From: Campylobacter concisus | Lineage (GTDB): Bacteria > Campylobacterota > Campylobacteria > Campylobacterales > Campylobacteraceae | Assembly: GCF_003048675.2 (NCBI RefSeq) | Contig: NZ_CP060707.1 | Location: forward strand, 248,001-312,000 | Length of the DNA stretch: 64,000 bases | Reading direction: 5' to 3' | Shown here: positions 36,146-46,088 of the stretch, piece after piece | How the letters are laid out: each line of letters opens with the position of its first letter | Position numbering within the stretch: the stretch's first letter is position 1 | The notes under the pieces: generated by a model | Told to the model about the DNA's origin: nothing | Seen by the model: only the letters and a program-made list of their open reading frames with translations | Database searches by the model: none | Position numbers and translations under genes: made by a program

Positions 36146-36925
36146 TTATTTAGAAATGTCTTTGCCGAAGTATTTAAGCGAAATTTCGCTTAAAACTCCT
36201 TCTTTGCTAAGCTCATTTAGGGCATTATTTATCTTATTTAGTAGCTCTTTGTTACCTTTTTTAACAATCGCAGCCGTATACATAGGCTCATCACCAGCTT
36301 CGATGATCTTTATAGGGGCATTTGGATGTTGTTTGATGTAGTCATAAAACATCACCGCATCATCTATCGTATCATCTGCTCTTTTTGTGATGATCAAATT
36401 TATCTGATCGCTCAAACTATCGGCCACAACTAGCTTGGCGCCATACTTTTCAACGGTTGGTATCCACATGCTATTTACTGAATGCACACTTTTTTTGCCT
36501 TTTAGATCAGCAAAACTTTTGATGTCGTTATTATCTTTATGCACGACGATGGCTGAGTAAGAGACCATATATGGCACGCTGTAGTCATACTTTTTCTTTC
36601 GCTCGTCGGTTATACTTACTTGGTTAAACACCACGTCCGCCTTGCCAGCGTCAAATGCCGCAAGCATCGCATCCCATGAAGCTTCGATAAATTTTGGCTT
36701 TACGCCTAGTTTTTTAGCCACGGCTCTTGCTATCTCTACATCATAGCCCATTAGCTCATCTTTTTCATTGTGAAATGAAAATGGCGAATAAACGCCTTCT
36801 GTTGCTATCCTTATGACGCCATCTTTTTTGATCTGCTCGTAAGAATTTGCCAAGGCAGAATTTAAAGAGAGCAAACAGCCAACTACGCAGAGCGCACCAA
36901 ATTTAAAAGCACTAGAAAATTTCAT
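36146..36925 (-). CDS. Amino-acid ABC transporter substrate-binding protein (third of three)
   Basis: Start placed at ATG 36,925, where aaggag lies 6 bases upstream and a signal peptide begins (MKFSSAFKFGALCVVGCLLS). The frame extends to 36,970, but those 15 codons have no ribosome site. About 259 residues. Motifs VATEGVYSPFSFHN and WDAMLAAFDAGKADVVFNQV are kept. The signal peptide contains GCLLS, which resembles a lipobox but lies early; ANS is the likelier cleavage end. First gene of the operon. Confidence 0.9.
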   Translation of the reverse strand: MKFSSAFKFGALCVVGCLLSLNSALANSYEQIKKDGVIRIATEGVYSPFSFHNEKDELMGYDVEIARAVAKKLGVKPKFIEASWDAMLAAFDAGKADVVFNQVSITDERKKKYDYSVPYMVSYSAIVVHKDNNDIKSFADLKGKKSVHSVNSMWIPTVEKYGAKLVVADSLSDQINLIITKRADDTIDDAVMFYDYIKQHPNAPIKIIEAGDEPMYTAAIVKKGNKELLNKINNALNELSKEGVLSEISLKYFGKDISK

Positions 36926-37003
36926 ACAAAACTCCTTATAGAAAAATAAAATCAATAACGGAATTTGCAAAAAAAGATAAATTTAAGATTTATGCAAATG
37001 TCA

Positions 37004-37017
37004 GTCGCAACTGCGAC
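37004..37017. promoter_or_regulatory. Perfect short palindrome upstream of the ABC operon
   Basis: gtcgcaactgcgac: two 6-base arms around a 2-base centre, lying about 80 bases before the start of the first binding-protein gene. It could be an operator for the amino-acid transport operon or a random feature. A GC-rich dyad in such AT-rich DNA is notable. Confidence 0.3.
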
Positions 37018-37067
37018 CTAGGTAATATTTTGGTGCTATTTTATCACAAAAATAAAATGGCGGCGGC

Positions 37068-40000
37068 TCACTCCGCTAAAAGTGAGACCGCTAGAGCTTT
37101 AACGCCCTTAAAATCAACCTTGCCGCTTGCAAGCGTTGGGATATCATCAACGATAAATATATAGCTTGGTATCATTATAGGAGCTAAGCTACTCTCTTTT
37201 AAAATTTGCTCGATATTTTCAGGCTCTGTGCCGCTTTTTACCAAAAGTGCGATCGCTTCGCCCTTTTTGCTATCTGGCACGTTTGCGCTACTAAATACAA
37301 CATCGCCTCCAAGCACCTTTGCAAGCTCTTCTTCGACGCTTCCAAGGCTTATCATCTCGCCGCCTATCTTGGCAAATCTTGAGTATCTATCGACGATAAA
37401 CACAAAGCCGTTTTCATCGATGTGGCCTTTATCGCCAGTTTTATAGTATCTTACGCCATCAATGTGCGTGATGACCTCGCTTGTTTTAGCTTCGTCGTTT
37501 AGGTAGCCCTTCATCATCTGCGATCCGCCGATGACGATGAGCCCGTCTGTGCCAGTTTCTAGCTCTTCAAGCGTCTCTGGATCGATTATCTTGATGATAG
37601 TGCCAGGCAGAGGCATGCCAACGCTGCCAGGTCTATTAAATGTAAGCTCTTTTAGGCTCTCTTTTTCTAGGATATTTGGCATATTTACAGCAGCTACTGG
37701 CGCAGTTTCGGTCGCGCCATATCCTTCATAAATTTCTATGCCAAATTTGAGCCTAAACTCGTCTTTTATCTCAGGTTTTAGCTTTTCAGCCCCAGCTACG
37801 ACCATTCTGGCACTTTGAAACATCAGCGGATGAAGCTTTTTGTTTCTAGTGTAGAGCCTAAAGAACGTTGAGGTGCCAAAGATGATGCTAGCGCTGTGTC
37901 TTGCAGCCATTTTGCCGATAGTCGCTCCGTCTGTTGGGTCAGGTACGCTTACCATTTTTATGCCCTCGCAAAGCGGCATGAGCGTGGTGACTGTTAGTCC
38001 AAATGAGTGAAAAACAGGGAGTGAGTTTAAGATCACGTCATCTTTTTTGAAATTTAGAAGTTCGCTTATTTGCTTAATGTTTGCAAGTAAATTTTTATGG
38101 CTTAGCTCGATGCCTTTTGGCTCGCCCTCGCTGCCGCTACTAAATAAAATTGTAGCCGTGTCTTCTAAGCTTACACGCTTAAAATAGCAAAGCTTAATAA
38201 GCCAAACTGGAGCAAAAAACGCGGTTAAAAGCGCAAGAAATTTCTCTTTTTTTGAGACGCTAGCTGAGAGATCTTCTGCAAATTTAGCCTTGCCGCTCAT
38301 CGCATCTTTTAGATCAAAGCCCTTAAGTACGAGCTTTTCAAGAAATTTGCTAGAGGTGATCACTGTGTTTATATTTGCCTTTTTTAGGGCGTGATTTAGC
38401 GAGGTAACATTAAGCGTGTAGTTTAAATTTACGCTCACTTTGCCCATGGCAAGAAGTGCCATATTTACGATGGCTGCGATGCTTGAGCTAGGTAGCAAGA
38501 TGCCTATATTTTTCTCATCTTTTAGCTCGCGTTTGAAAATTTTGATAAAGACTAAAACGGCTGTTATAAATTTCAAGTTGCTTAAATTTAGCCCAGTGCT
38601 GTCGCTCACGCACTCTTTAAATTTATCCTCTTTTGCGTTGTTTAGCCACTCGCTCGTTAGTGGTTTTTGTCTTGAGATAAAGCTCTCCCACGATGAAAAG
38701 CTAAGCTCAAGCACCTTTTGCTTCATCTTTGCAGCGTTTATAAATGTAGTTATTGGCTTGCCAAAGGCGACGATGATGTCGCGTCTGCCGTTTTTAGAAG
38801 TGAGGTCTTTGTAAAATTTACTAGCTCTTGAAAAGCTCGAACCCCAAAGGCCACGAAGGTAAAATGGCACGATACAAATTTCTTCTAGATCTCTGATGAT
38901 AAGCTCAAAGCCCTTTTGAAACTCGTTTATCTGGCCGTTGTAGCTGATGTGGCCCTCTGGGAAAAGTGCGACCACTTCGCCATTTTTTAGGCACTCTCTA
39001 ACTAGCTCGATCGACTCTTTGCTAGCCCCTGCGCCTATTGGGATCACTTTAAAAAATTTAAAAATTTGCTTTAGATACCATTTGTTATAGATCGTTCTAT
39101 ACATGACAAATCTTATGCCCCTTGGGCTTGCAGCTTGAAGCACGAGCCAGTCGATCCAGCTGATGTGATTGCCAAGAAGTAGCGCGCCGCCACTTTGCGG
39201 TAAATTTTGAAGTCCTTCAACGAAAAAGCGGTACTTTGTCTTTAAAAATGGTAACAAAAGCAGCCTTGTAAAAAGGTGTGGAAGCTGCAAAATGGCGTAA
39301 AAACTGCCGAGCAAGCAAACAAGCGCTGTAAAGACAAAGAGCCCAGTGGTTGAAATTTCAAAATATACTAAGCCTATGCCAATGGCTAAAAATAGTAGCA
39401 TCGAGACGTTTTGCAAGAAGTTGTTTGCCGCCATTATCTTGCCGGTGCTCTTTTGCGGGGCAAAGTACTGGATCATCGCATTTAGCGGCACTATAAATAT
39501 GCCTCCAAAAAAGCCAAATGCAAATGAGCTAAGGCTTACTACGCCGATGCTTGAGCCAAATGCGAAAAATAAAAGCGAGAAAAATATACCAATAGCGCCC
39601 ATCGGCACTATGCCAAGCTCGATGTGAAGCTTTGACATAGAGCCAGCCACGTATGAGCCAAATGCGATGCCTATGGCGCTTACTGCGAGGATCGCTTGCA
39701 CTGCTAGTGAGCTGTCGTCATTAAAAACTGCCTTGTAGTGAGCTGGGAAGGCTGCGATGATGATCTGAGAAATTCCCCAAAATATGCTAAGACCAGCGAT
39801 GCTTAGCCAGATATTTTTATCTGATCTTACCTCTTTTAAATTTTCTCTTAAGTAGCTAAGGCTGATGTATCTTTTAAGCTCAAATTCTCCGCTTTGTTCG
39901 TTCGTTTCGCTGATATAAGGTAGCTTGTAGGCAAAAAATGCTTCAAGTGCGCTAAATACAACCAAAAAGATGCCGATAGGATAGACGCTTTTTAAAATTT

Positions 40001-40520
40001 CTTCTGAGTTTTCGCCTTGGATGTATAAATTTTCAAATATAAATGAAAACAAAAATGAGCTAGCGAGTATCGCTACGATGGTAAGCGCTTGGATGACGCC
40101 GTTTGCTGTGCCAAGTCGCTCAGTGCCGACAAGTGCTTTGATGATGCCATATTTTGCTGGAGAGTAGATCGCACTTTGAGCAGCTAAAATGAGTGTGAGC
40201 GCAAATGCCACGCCAAAGGCACCCAAAAGGTAGCTAATAAGCACCGCAACGCTGATAACAACGCCAAAGACGGCGCAAATTCTAATAACCTTTGTCTTTG
40301 CAAATTTGTCATTTATAAAGCTTGAAGGTGAAAATAAAAATATAAATGGAAGCAAGATCATCGCATTTATAACGGCTGTTAGGATAAAAAGCGTGTCGCC
40401 TGAGTAGGTCTTTAAAAGGACGTTTTGGATGGTTATTTTGTGCGCTAGATCGACACTTGCGTTTAAAAATGCGATCGCAAGGTAGGGCAAAAAGCCAGTG
40501 ACTTTTAGTAAATTCCTCAT
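37068..40520 (-). CDS. aas: MFS (LplT-like) / acyltransferase / acyl-ACP synthetase fusion (Aas-type)
   Basis: About 1150 residues; start chosen at ATG 40,520 (aaaaagg 8 bases upstream) instead of the open frame start at 40,565. Three parts. The first is a 12-helix MFS domain (about 1-410), like the lysophospholipid flippase LplT. The second is a PlsC-type acyltransferase (about 430-600) with the HX4D motif NHISWIDW and FPEGHIS. The third is an AMP-binding acyl-ACP synthetase (about 640-1150) with SSGSEGEPKG, GYGATET and YKTGDKG. Together they import lysophosphatidylethanolamine and re-acylate it. In E. coli these are two genes (lplT and aas); here they are one polypeptide at the inner membrane. 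Standalone minus-strand gene, divergent from mnmG. Confidence 0.9.
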   Translation of the reverse strand: MRNLLKVTGFLPYLAIAFLNASVDLAHKITIQNVLLKTYSGDTLFILTAVINAMILLPFIFLFSPSSFINDKFAKTKVIRICAVFGVVISVAVLISYLLGAFGVAFALTLILAAQSAIYSPAKYGIIKALVGTERLGTANGVIQALTIVAILASSFLFSFIFENLYIQGENSEEILKSVYPIGIFLVVFSALEAFFAYKLPYISETNEQSGEFELKRYISLSYLRENLKEVRSDKNIWLSIAGLSIFWGISQIIIAAFPAHYKAVFNDDSSLAVQAILAVSAIGIAFGSYVAGSMSKLHIELGIVPMGAIGIFFSLLFFAFGSSIGVVSLSSFAFGFFGGIFIVPLNAMIQYFAPQKSTGKIMAANNFLQNVSMLLFLAIGIGLVYFEISTTGLFVFTALVCLLGSFYAILQLPHLFTRLLLLPFLKTKYRFFVEGLQNLPQSGGALLLGNHISWIDWLVLQAASPRGIRFVMYRTIYNKWYLKQIFKFFKVIPIGAGASKESIELVRECLKNGEVVALFPEGHISYNGQINEFQKGFELIIRDLEEICIVPFYLRGLWGSSFSRASKFYKDLTSKNGRRDIIVAFGKPITTFINAAKMKQKVLELSFSSWESFISRQKPLTSEWLNNAKEDKFKECVSDSTGLNLSNLKFITAVLVFIKIFKRELKDEKNIGILLPSSSIAAIVNMALLAMGKVSVNLNYTLNVTSLNHALKKANINTVITSSKFLEKLVLKGFDLKDAMSGKAKFAEDLSASVSKKEKFLALLTAFFAPVWLIKLCYFKRVSLEDTATILFSSGSEGEPKGIELSHKNLLANIKQISELLNFKKDDVILNSLPVFHSFGLTVTTLMPLCEGIKMVSVPDPTDGATIGKMAARHSASIIFGTSTFFRLYTRNKKLHPLMFQSARMVVAGAEKLKPEIKDEFRLKFGIEIYEGYGATETAPVAAVNMPNILEKESLKELTFNRPGSVGMPLPGTIIKIIDPETLEELETGTDGLIVIGGSQMMKGYLNDEAKTSEVITHIDGVRYYKTGDKGHIDENGFVFIVDRYSRFAKIGGEMISLGSVEEELAKVLGGDVVFSSANVPDSKKGEAIALLVKSGTEPENIEQILKESSLAPIMIPSYIFIVDDIPTLASGKVDFKGVKALAVSLLAE

Positions 40521-40691
40521 GAATAAAGCCTTTTTGGATTTAAAATTTTGTAAATCTAACAGCAAAATATTTAAAATATCATTAATAAAAAACTCTAGCC
40601 ATAAATTTTGTGGTGAAATTTCTTTGAAAAAATTTAAATTTTATATGCTTTTTGATAAAATCCACCTATCAAAAATAAGGAAAAATTTATC

Positions 40692-42557
40692 ATGGACTAT
40701 GAAATCATCGTCGTTGGCGGCGGACATGCTGGCATTGAGGCAAGTCTTGCGGCTGCTAGAATGGGCAAACAAACTTTACTGATCACGATCTTAGCCGAGC
40801 AAATAGGCGCTGCAAGCTGTAACCCAGCCATCGGAGGCCTTGCAAAAGGGCATCTTGTAAAAGAGATCGACGCGCTTGGTGGTCAAATGGGGCTTACAAC
40901 TGATGCAGTTGGTATCCAGTTTCGCGTGCTAAATGAGAGCAAAGGCCCAGCAGTACGTGGTAGCCGCGCTCAAATCGATATGGATAGATACCGCGTTTAT
41001 ATGAGGAATTTGCTTTTAAACACTCCAAATTTAGAAATTTCTCAAGAGATCGCTACTGAAATTTTAAGCGAAAATGGCGAGATAACAGGCGTTAAAACTC
41101 ACCTAAATAACATCTATAACGCAAAAAAAGTGATAATTACCACTGGCACATTTTTAAACGGACTAATCCACGTTGGATTTAACAAACTTGAAGCCGGCCG
41201 TGTGGGCGAGCTAAGCGCAAAGGATCTAAGCAGCAGCCTAAGGGAGCTTGGGTTAAATTTAGGCAGGCTAAAGACTGGAACATGCCCAAGGATCGATGCA
41301 AAAACGATAAATTTTGAAATTTTAGAGAAGCAAGATGGCGATGCAAAGCCAGTTGCGTTTAGCTTTAGAACTAAAAATTTCTCTCCAACGCAGCTGCCAT
41401 GCTACATCGCCTATACAAACGAAACCACCCATGAGATAATCCGCTCAAATTTTGACAAAGCGCCGCTTTTTACAGGCCAGATCGAGGGCATCGGACCAAG
41501 ATATTGCCCTAGTATCGAGGATAAGATAAACCGCTTTGGCGACCGCGACAGACATCACCTTTTCATCGAGCCTCAGACCCTTGAAGCGACAGAGTACTAC
41601 ATAAACGGCTTTTCAACGAGCCTGCCTTATGAGGTGCAAGTGCAGATGCTTCGCTCTGTAAAGGGCTTTGAAAACGCCAAAATCGTAAGGCATGGATATG
41701 CTATCGAGTACGACTACGTCGAGCCAACACAGCTAAAACATAGCTTAGAGACCAAAAAAGTAAAAGGGCTATACTTGGCTGGGCAGATAAACGGCACGAC
41801 AGGATATGAGGAGGCCGGCGCTCAGGGGCTAATGGCTGGTATAAATGCAGCGCTTTCGCTAGATAACAAAGAGCCGCTTATCTTGCGCCGTGATGAGGCG
41901 TATATCGGCGTTTTGATAGATGACCTTGTGACAAAAGGGACAAAAGAGCCATATAGGATGTTTACGAGTAGGGCGGAGTATCGCTTGCTTTTGCGTGAGG
42001 AAAATGCCATTTTAAGGCTTGGCGGATATGGTCATGAGCTTGGGCTGCTTGATGATGAGACTTTTAGCGAGATAGAAAATATAAGAAGAAATTTAAAAGA
42101 GGGGCTGGAGTTTTTAAATGATACTCAGATCACGCCAAATAAGGCAAATTTAGAGCTTTTGGCAAGTCTTGATGAAGAGCCGATCAGCCAAAACGTGAGC
42201 CTTCAAAAGATCGTAGCTAGAAAGAGCTTTACGGCCGAGAAACTAAGAAAGCTTGATGAGAGATTTGTAAATTTAGACGATGCGAGCATGGACCAAATTT
42301 TAACCGAGTGCAAGTATCAGCACTACATCAGCGAGCAAAAAAATCAGATCGAAAAAATGAAAGATATGATGGATGTGAAAATCCCTGAAAATTTCGACTT
42401 TAGAAGCATAAGTGGTCTTAGCAACGAGGTGGTCGAAAAGCTTGAGAAATTTGCCCCTCCAACGCTCTTTGCGGCGAGCGAAATTTCAGGTATCACGCCA
42501 GCAGCGATCGATATCTTACATATATACATAAAAAATGAGCGAGAAAAAAAGGCTTAA
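40692..42557 (+). CDS. mnmG: tRNA uridine 5-carboxymethylaminomethyl modification enzyme MnmG (GidA)
   Basis: 621 residues, full length. FAD-binding [17 protein letters not shown] at 8-24; the family signatures [12 protein letters not shown] (about 95) and [18 protein letters not shown] (about 362) are present. With MnmE it installs cmnm5 on the wobble uridine of several tRNAs. The C-terminal helical domain ([16 protein letters not shown]) is complete. Shine-Dalgarno aaggaaaaa precedes ATG 40,692. It is followed immediately by a perfect hairpin terminator. Confidence 0.97.
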   Translation: MDYEIIVVGGGHAGIEASLAAARMGKQTLLITILAEQIGAASCNPAIGGLAKGHLVKEIDALGGQMGLTTDAVGIQFRVLNESKGPAVRGSRAQIDMDRYRVYMRNLLLNTPNLEISQEIATEILSENGEITGVKTHLNNIYNAKKVIITTGTFLNGLIHVGFNKLEAGRVGELSAKDLSSSLRELGLNLGRLKTGTCPRIDAKTINFEILEKQDGDAKPVAFSFRTKNFSPTQLPCYIAYTNETTHEIIRSNFDKAPLFTGQIEGIGPRYCPSIEDKINRFGDRDRHHLFIEPQTLEATEYYINGFSTSLPYEVQVQMLRSVKGFENAKIVRHGYAIEYDYVEPTQLKHSLETKKVKGLYLAGQINGTTGYEEAGAQGLMAGINAALSLDNKEPLILRRDEAYIGVLIDDLVTKGTKEPYRMFTSRAEYRLLLREENAILRLGGYGHELGLLDDETFSEIENIRRNLKEGLEFLNDTQITPNKANLELLASLDEEPISQNVSLQKIVARKSFTAEKLRKLDERFVNLDDASMDQILTECKYQHYISEQKNQIEKMKDMMDVKIPENFDFRSISGLSNEVVEKLEKFAPPTLFAASEISGITPAAIDILHIYIKNEREKKA

Positions 42558-42570
42558 ATTTAAGCCTTTT
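42547..42570 (+). terminator. Rho-independent terminator of mnmG
   Basis: A 24-base perfect palindrome (12-bp arms AAAAGGCTTAAA) covering the stop codon, followed by atgatttttt. Strong candidate. Confidence 0.85.
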
Positions 42571-42896
42571 ATGATTTTTTTAAGTTTAACTAGCGTTTAA
42601 AAATTTTAAAAACAAAGTTGCTCATTTTTTTAATAGTTGCTATTTATAATTTTTTTAAGTTTAATAAATTTTTATTATTAAAATTTTTCTATTTTACGAG
42701 TGCCAAAATAGAAAAATTTTTATCTTAACGTTTGGGCATTAGGTCAATCTCTCTCTTTATAAGAAGCTCTAAGTCGCGATATACAGGCGTTTTTTTAGAT
42801 AAATTTATTTCAAATTTTAGTGTAAAAAGCTTAAATTCACTTTTTATTTTTTTACAAACTATATTGTGAGATTATAGTTTTTTTAATTTTTGGGAG
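42571..42896. other. AT-rich intergenic region before petA
   Basis: About 330 bases with no convincing ORF. The stretch 42,720-42,800 is less AT-rich (cgtttgggcattaggtcaat, aagtcgcgatatacaggcg) and could hold a short RNA or gene remnant, but I see no clear stem or start. Confidence 0.4.
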
Positions 42897-42902
42897 TATA
42901 AT
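42897..42902 (+). promoter_or_regulatory. Probable -10 box of the petABC operon
   Basis: TATAAT preceded by gggag, 34 bases before the petA ATG and 3' of a T-rich stretch, as in Campylobacter sigma-70 promoters, which often lack a -35 box. Confidence 0.55.
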
Positions 42903-42935
42903 CATTTAAAATTTTTATTTATAGAAAGGAAATTA

Positions 42936-43439
42936 ATGTCAGTAAAGCAAGAAAGACGAAGCTTTATCGGCCTTGCGTTTGGTGCTGTGGCAGCTGTGGG
43001 TGGCGCTATGTCACTAGTTGCCATGAAAAAGACCTGGGATCCGCTCCCTAGCGTAAAAGCTGCTGGTTTTACAACTGTCGATCTAAGCCCGATCAAAGAT
43101 GGCGAGATGAGACAGGTTGAGTGGCGTAAAAAGCCTATTTTTATCCTCAAAAAAAGTCCAGATATGGCTAAAAACGACAAGAGAGATGTTGTCGTTGGAG
43201 ATGCGAGATATGTAGTTCTTATCGGACTTTGCACACACCTAGGATGTATCCCTGAGTACAAGTCTAGCAAGCAAATTTTTGTCTGTGCCTGTCATGGCGG
43301 CGAATTTAACGTCGATGGCATGCAGACATACGGACCTCCACCAAGACCGCTTGATATCCCACCATTTAAGATAGATGGAACCAAGCTAGTTCTAGGCGAA
43401 ACAAGCCCAGAATATGAAAAATTAGTAGCTAAAGCTTAG
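42936..43439 (+). CDS. petA: Ubiquinol/menaquinol-cytochrome c reductase, Rieske iron-sulfur subunit
   Basis: 167 residues. N-terminal twin-arginine-type anchor (RRSFIGLAFGAVAAVGGAM). The [2Fe-2S] ligands are CTHLGC (about 104) and CACHGG (about 124). The usual CPCHGS has become CACHGG; loss of that Ser is known to lower the cluster potential, in keeping with menaquinone as electron donor. It works with PetB and PetC at the inner membrane, feeding cytochrome c and the cbb3 oxidase. First gene of a tight three-gene operon. Confidence 0.95.
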   Translation: MSVKQERRSFIGLAFGAVAAVGGAMSLVAMKKTWDPLPSVKAAGFTTVDLSPIKDGEMRQVEWRKKPIFILKKSPDMAKNDKRDVVVGDARYVVLIGLCTHLGCIPEYKSSKQIFVCACHGGEFNVDGMQTYGPPPRPLDIPPFKIDGTKLVLGETSPEYEKLVAKA

Positions 43440-43449
43440 GAGGTTAGCG

Positions 43450-44694
43450 ATGTCTTTATCTCATAAATCAACTGGCGTTATTGACTGGCTTGACCAACGC
43501 CTAGCTTTTACAAAGCTTATGAAGGTTCTAGTTAGCGAATACTGGATCCCAAAAAATATAAATTTCCTTTGGGCGATGGGCGTTATCCTAACGACGCTTT
43601 TCTTGCTTTTGATCATCACTGGCTATTTGCTTATGATGTATTACAAGCCAGATGTAAATTTGGCCTTTGATAGCGTAAATTACACTATTATGCAAGAGGT
43701 CGAGTATGGCTGGCTTTGGCGTCATATCCACGCAGTTTCAGCTTCTACGATATTTCTTATCATGTATATCCACTTGCTTACTGGACTTTACTACGGCTCA
43801 TATAAAAGAGGTAGAGAGGTCATTTGGGTAAGTGGTATGGTGCTATTTATCTGCTTTTCAGCAGAGGCATTTAGCGGCTATATGCTCCCATGGGGTCAGA
43901 TGAGCTACTGGGCGGCTACTGTTATCACTCAGCTTTTTGGTGGTGTGCCAGTTATCGGTGATGCTTTGGTTGAGTGGATTAGAGGAGACTACGCAGTTGG
44001 TGACTCAACACTTACAAGATTTTTCATGCTTCATGTCTGCTTGCTACCACTTGTAACTATCGTTGTTTTGGTTATCCACTTCTACTCACTAAGAGTTCCT
44101 CACGTAAATAACCTAACAAGCGAAGATATCGACTTTGACGTAGAGGCGCAAGAGTACTTGCATGGTGACAGAGCAAAAGCTAAAGTTATACCATTTTGGC
44201 CAGGATTTTTGGCAAAAGACTTTATGTATGTATCATTTTTCATGATCTTTGTCATATATCTTGTTTGCTATCACTTCAACTTTGCGATGGATCCTATCAA
44301 CTTTGAGCCAGCAAATCCGCTAAAAACTCCACCACACATCTACCCAGAGTGGTACTTCTTGTGGCAATATGAAATTTTACGTGGCTTCTTCTTTGATATA
44401 GCAGGAATTTCAGCTTATAACATCGGTCTTATCGCGTTTGCCTTTGCTGGCGTGGCATTTATGCTTATACCGCTCTTTGATAGAAGCGGCCTTGTAGCAC
44501 CAGCTCACAAAAGACCACTATTTTTCGTATGGTTTTGGGTACTAGTTGCAGATCTTATCGTTTTATCTATATATGGCAAGCTTCCAACAGGCGGTATCAA
44601 CGACTGGATAGGATTTTATGCGTCACTGCTATTTTTAGTGCTATTTATAATCGCACTTCCAGTTATCACAATACTTGAAAGAAAAAGGGGCTAA
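43450..44694 (+). CDS. petB: Cytochrome bc1 complex, cytochrome b subunit
   Basis: 414 residues, full-length cytochrome b with eight or more transmembrane helices. Haem ligand regions WLWRHIHAVSAS and MYIHLLTGLYYG in helix B and RFFMLHVCLLP in helix D; the quinone-site motif PEWY is in IYPEWYFLWQYEILRG (about 298). Preceded by a Shine-Dalgarno (taggagg) overlapping the petA stop. Inner-membrane electron transfer from menaquinol. Confidence 0.96.
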   Translation: MSLSHKSTGVIDWLDQRLAFTKLMKVLVSEYWIPKNINFLWAMGVILTTLFLLLIITGYLLMMYYKPDVNLAFDSVNYTIMQEVEYGWLWRHIHAVSASTIFLIMYIHLLTGLYYGSYKRGREVIWVSGMVLFICFSAEAFSGYMLPWGQMSYWAATVITQLFGGVPVIGDALVEWIRGDYAVGDSTLTRFFMLHVCLLPLVTIVVLVIHFYSLRVPHVNNLTSEDIDFDVEAQEYLHGDRAKAKVIPFWPGFLAKDFMYVSFFMIFVIYLVCYHFNFAMDPINFEPANPLKTPPHIYPEWYFLWQYEILRGFFFDIAGISAYNIGLIAFAFAGVAFMLIPLFDRSGLVAPAHKRPLFFVWFWVLVADLIVLSIYGKLPTGGINDWIGFYASLLFLVLFIIALPVITILERKRG

Positions 44695-44696
44695 TC

Positions 44697-45737
44697 ATGA
44701 AAGAGCTTAAAATTTTTGCCATCGTTGTTATCCTTTCAGGTATTTTATACTGGGGTATCGAGCCTTACGCTCACACAAAGCTTCATCCACATACCGCAAA
44801 TGCTGAGTACAACTTCTCAAAAGAAGATACTGACTACGCTAAACACTTTTTAGAGCAAAAAAAAGAGGCGCTTGAGGCTGCAAAAGCTAGTGGCAACAAA
44901 GCTAGCATCGATGCAGCTACAAAAGATGTTGAGACGGCACAAAAAATTCTTGATGACTATACAGCTTTTTGGGCTGATATAAATTCAATCGACCTTGCAA
45001 AGGGTGATGCTGCAAAAGGCGCTGAGACATTTGGGGCAGCTGGATGTACAGGATGCCACGGCATCGAAGCAGCTGGCATGCCAGCTAGTATGGACGCTGA
45101 GACAGCTAGCCAAAGCTTTGGCGTAGTGCCACCAGATCTTAGCACAGCTGGTAAAATTTATGACGAGAGATTTTTAGCTGCACTTATCAAAAATCCAACT
45201 ATGGCTGTAAAACTATCTCATAAATTTAACGACGAGCATCCTTATCCGATGACTGCATTTATGGGTGCTGGCGGCGATATAAACGCTGAGGTTGCTGACA
45301 TAGTTGCTTACCTTAAAAAGGTATCAGCTGACGCAGATGCAAAGAGTAAGATCACTGAAGAAAAGGTCTTTGCTGACGCATGTCAAAGATGCCACGATAT
45401 GAAGTATGATAAAAAATATACTCTTGGTAACAAAGTAAGCCTTGCAGCTTATATGGGCTCAAACCCACCTGATCTATCTATGATGATCCGCTCAAAAGGT
45501 GCAGACTACTTGCATAAATTTATAAACGATACTCAAAAGATGCTTCCAGGCACTGCGATGCCTAGAGTTGGCTTAAACAAAGCCGCTGAAGACGACATAG
45601 TATCTTACATCCAAAAAGTAGGCGACAGTAAAAAAGCTGAGCGCGAGAGCACAGGCGTTTACGTGATGATCTACTTCTTTATATTAGGAATTTTCGCTTG
45701 GCTTTGGAAACGCAAAGTTTGGAGCGAACTCCACTAA
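44697..45737 (+). CDS. petC: Cytochrome bc1 complex, diheme cytochrome c1-type subunit
   Basis: 346 residues. N-terminal membrane or signal segment (LKIFAIVVILSGILYWGI), two haem c motifs CTGCH (about 117) and CQRCH (about 227), and a C-terminal anchor (YVMIYFFILGIFAWLW). The diheme form is characteristic of epsilonproteobacteria, unlike the monoheme c1 of other bacteria. Starts 2 bases after petB. An Ala/Lys-rich helical linker precedes the first haem domain. Ends at a clear terminator. Confidence 0.95.
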   Translation: MKELKIFAIVVILSGILYWGIEPYAHTKLHPHTANAEYNFSKEDTDYAKHFLEQKKEALEAAKASGNKASIDAATKDVETAQKILDDYTAFWADINSIDLAKGDAAKGAETFGAAGCTGCHGIEAAGMPASMDAETASQSFGVVPPDLSTAGKIYDERFLAALIKNPTMAVKLSHKFNDEHPYPMTAFMGAGGDINAEVADIVAYLKKVSADADAKSKITEEKVFADACQRCHDMKYDKKYTLGNKVSLAAYMGSNPPDLSMMIRSKGADYLHKFINDTQKMLPGTAMPRVGLNKAAEDDIVSYIQKVGDSKKAERESTGVYVMIYFFILGIFAWLWKRKVWSELH

Positions 45738-45766
45738 AATTTAAGAGCCTTTTTTGGCTCTTAAAT
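45738..45766 (+). terminator. Rho-independent terminator of petABC
   Basis: Inverted repeat aatttaagagcc / ggctcttaaatt with a T-rich loop directly after the petC stop. Confidence 0.8.
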
Positions 45767-45891
45767 TCTCTCTAGCAAATTTACATATATAAATAGGTAT
45801 TCTTTATAATTATTTTTTAAAAATTTAATCAAACTATTTTTGCAAATTTTAAAATTTGCTTGACACCTATCTAATTTAACAAAGCAATTCT

Positions 45892-46006
45892 GCAAATTTT
45901 AAAATCTTACTCACTCGCCTTAGCAGACTACTAAATTTAGGTTACACTACGTTTAGCACTAAATTTAGAGCCGTGATATGCTCGCTTATAAATTTTTAAA
46001 ATTTGC
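45892..46006. repeat. Structured 115-nt intergenic repeat, copy 1
   Basis: The outer arms gcaaattttaaaa and ttttaaaatttgc pair perfectly (13 bp). An inner stem is formed by ctaaatttag at 45,931 and at 45,959. The internal text ctcactcgc..gactact..gagccg is shared with the copy at 47,481. Same length as that copy. It lies in the bioB leader, 83 bases before the start codon. Could be an RNA element or a small mobile repeat. Confidence 0.7.
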
Positions 46007-46059
46007 CTGTTTTTCGTAAATTCAAGGCGATCATACTTAAATTTTAAACCTACCAAAGC

Positions 46060-46065
46060 TATAAT
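46060..46065 (+). promoter_or_regulatory. Probable -10 box of bioB
   Basis: TATAAT 24 bases upstream of the bioB ATG, downstream of the structured repeat. The repeat would therefore lie outside the transcript if this promoter is the only one. Confidence 0.5.
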
Positions 46066-46088
46066 ACGCCCCAAAAAAAGGATCAAAA

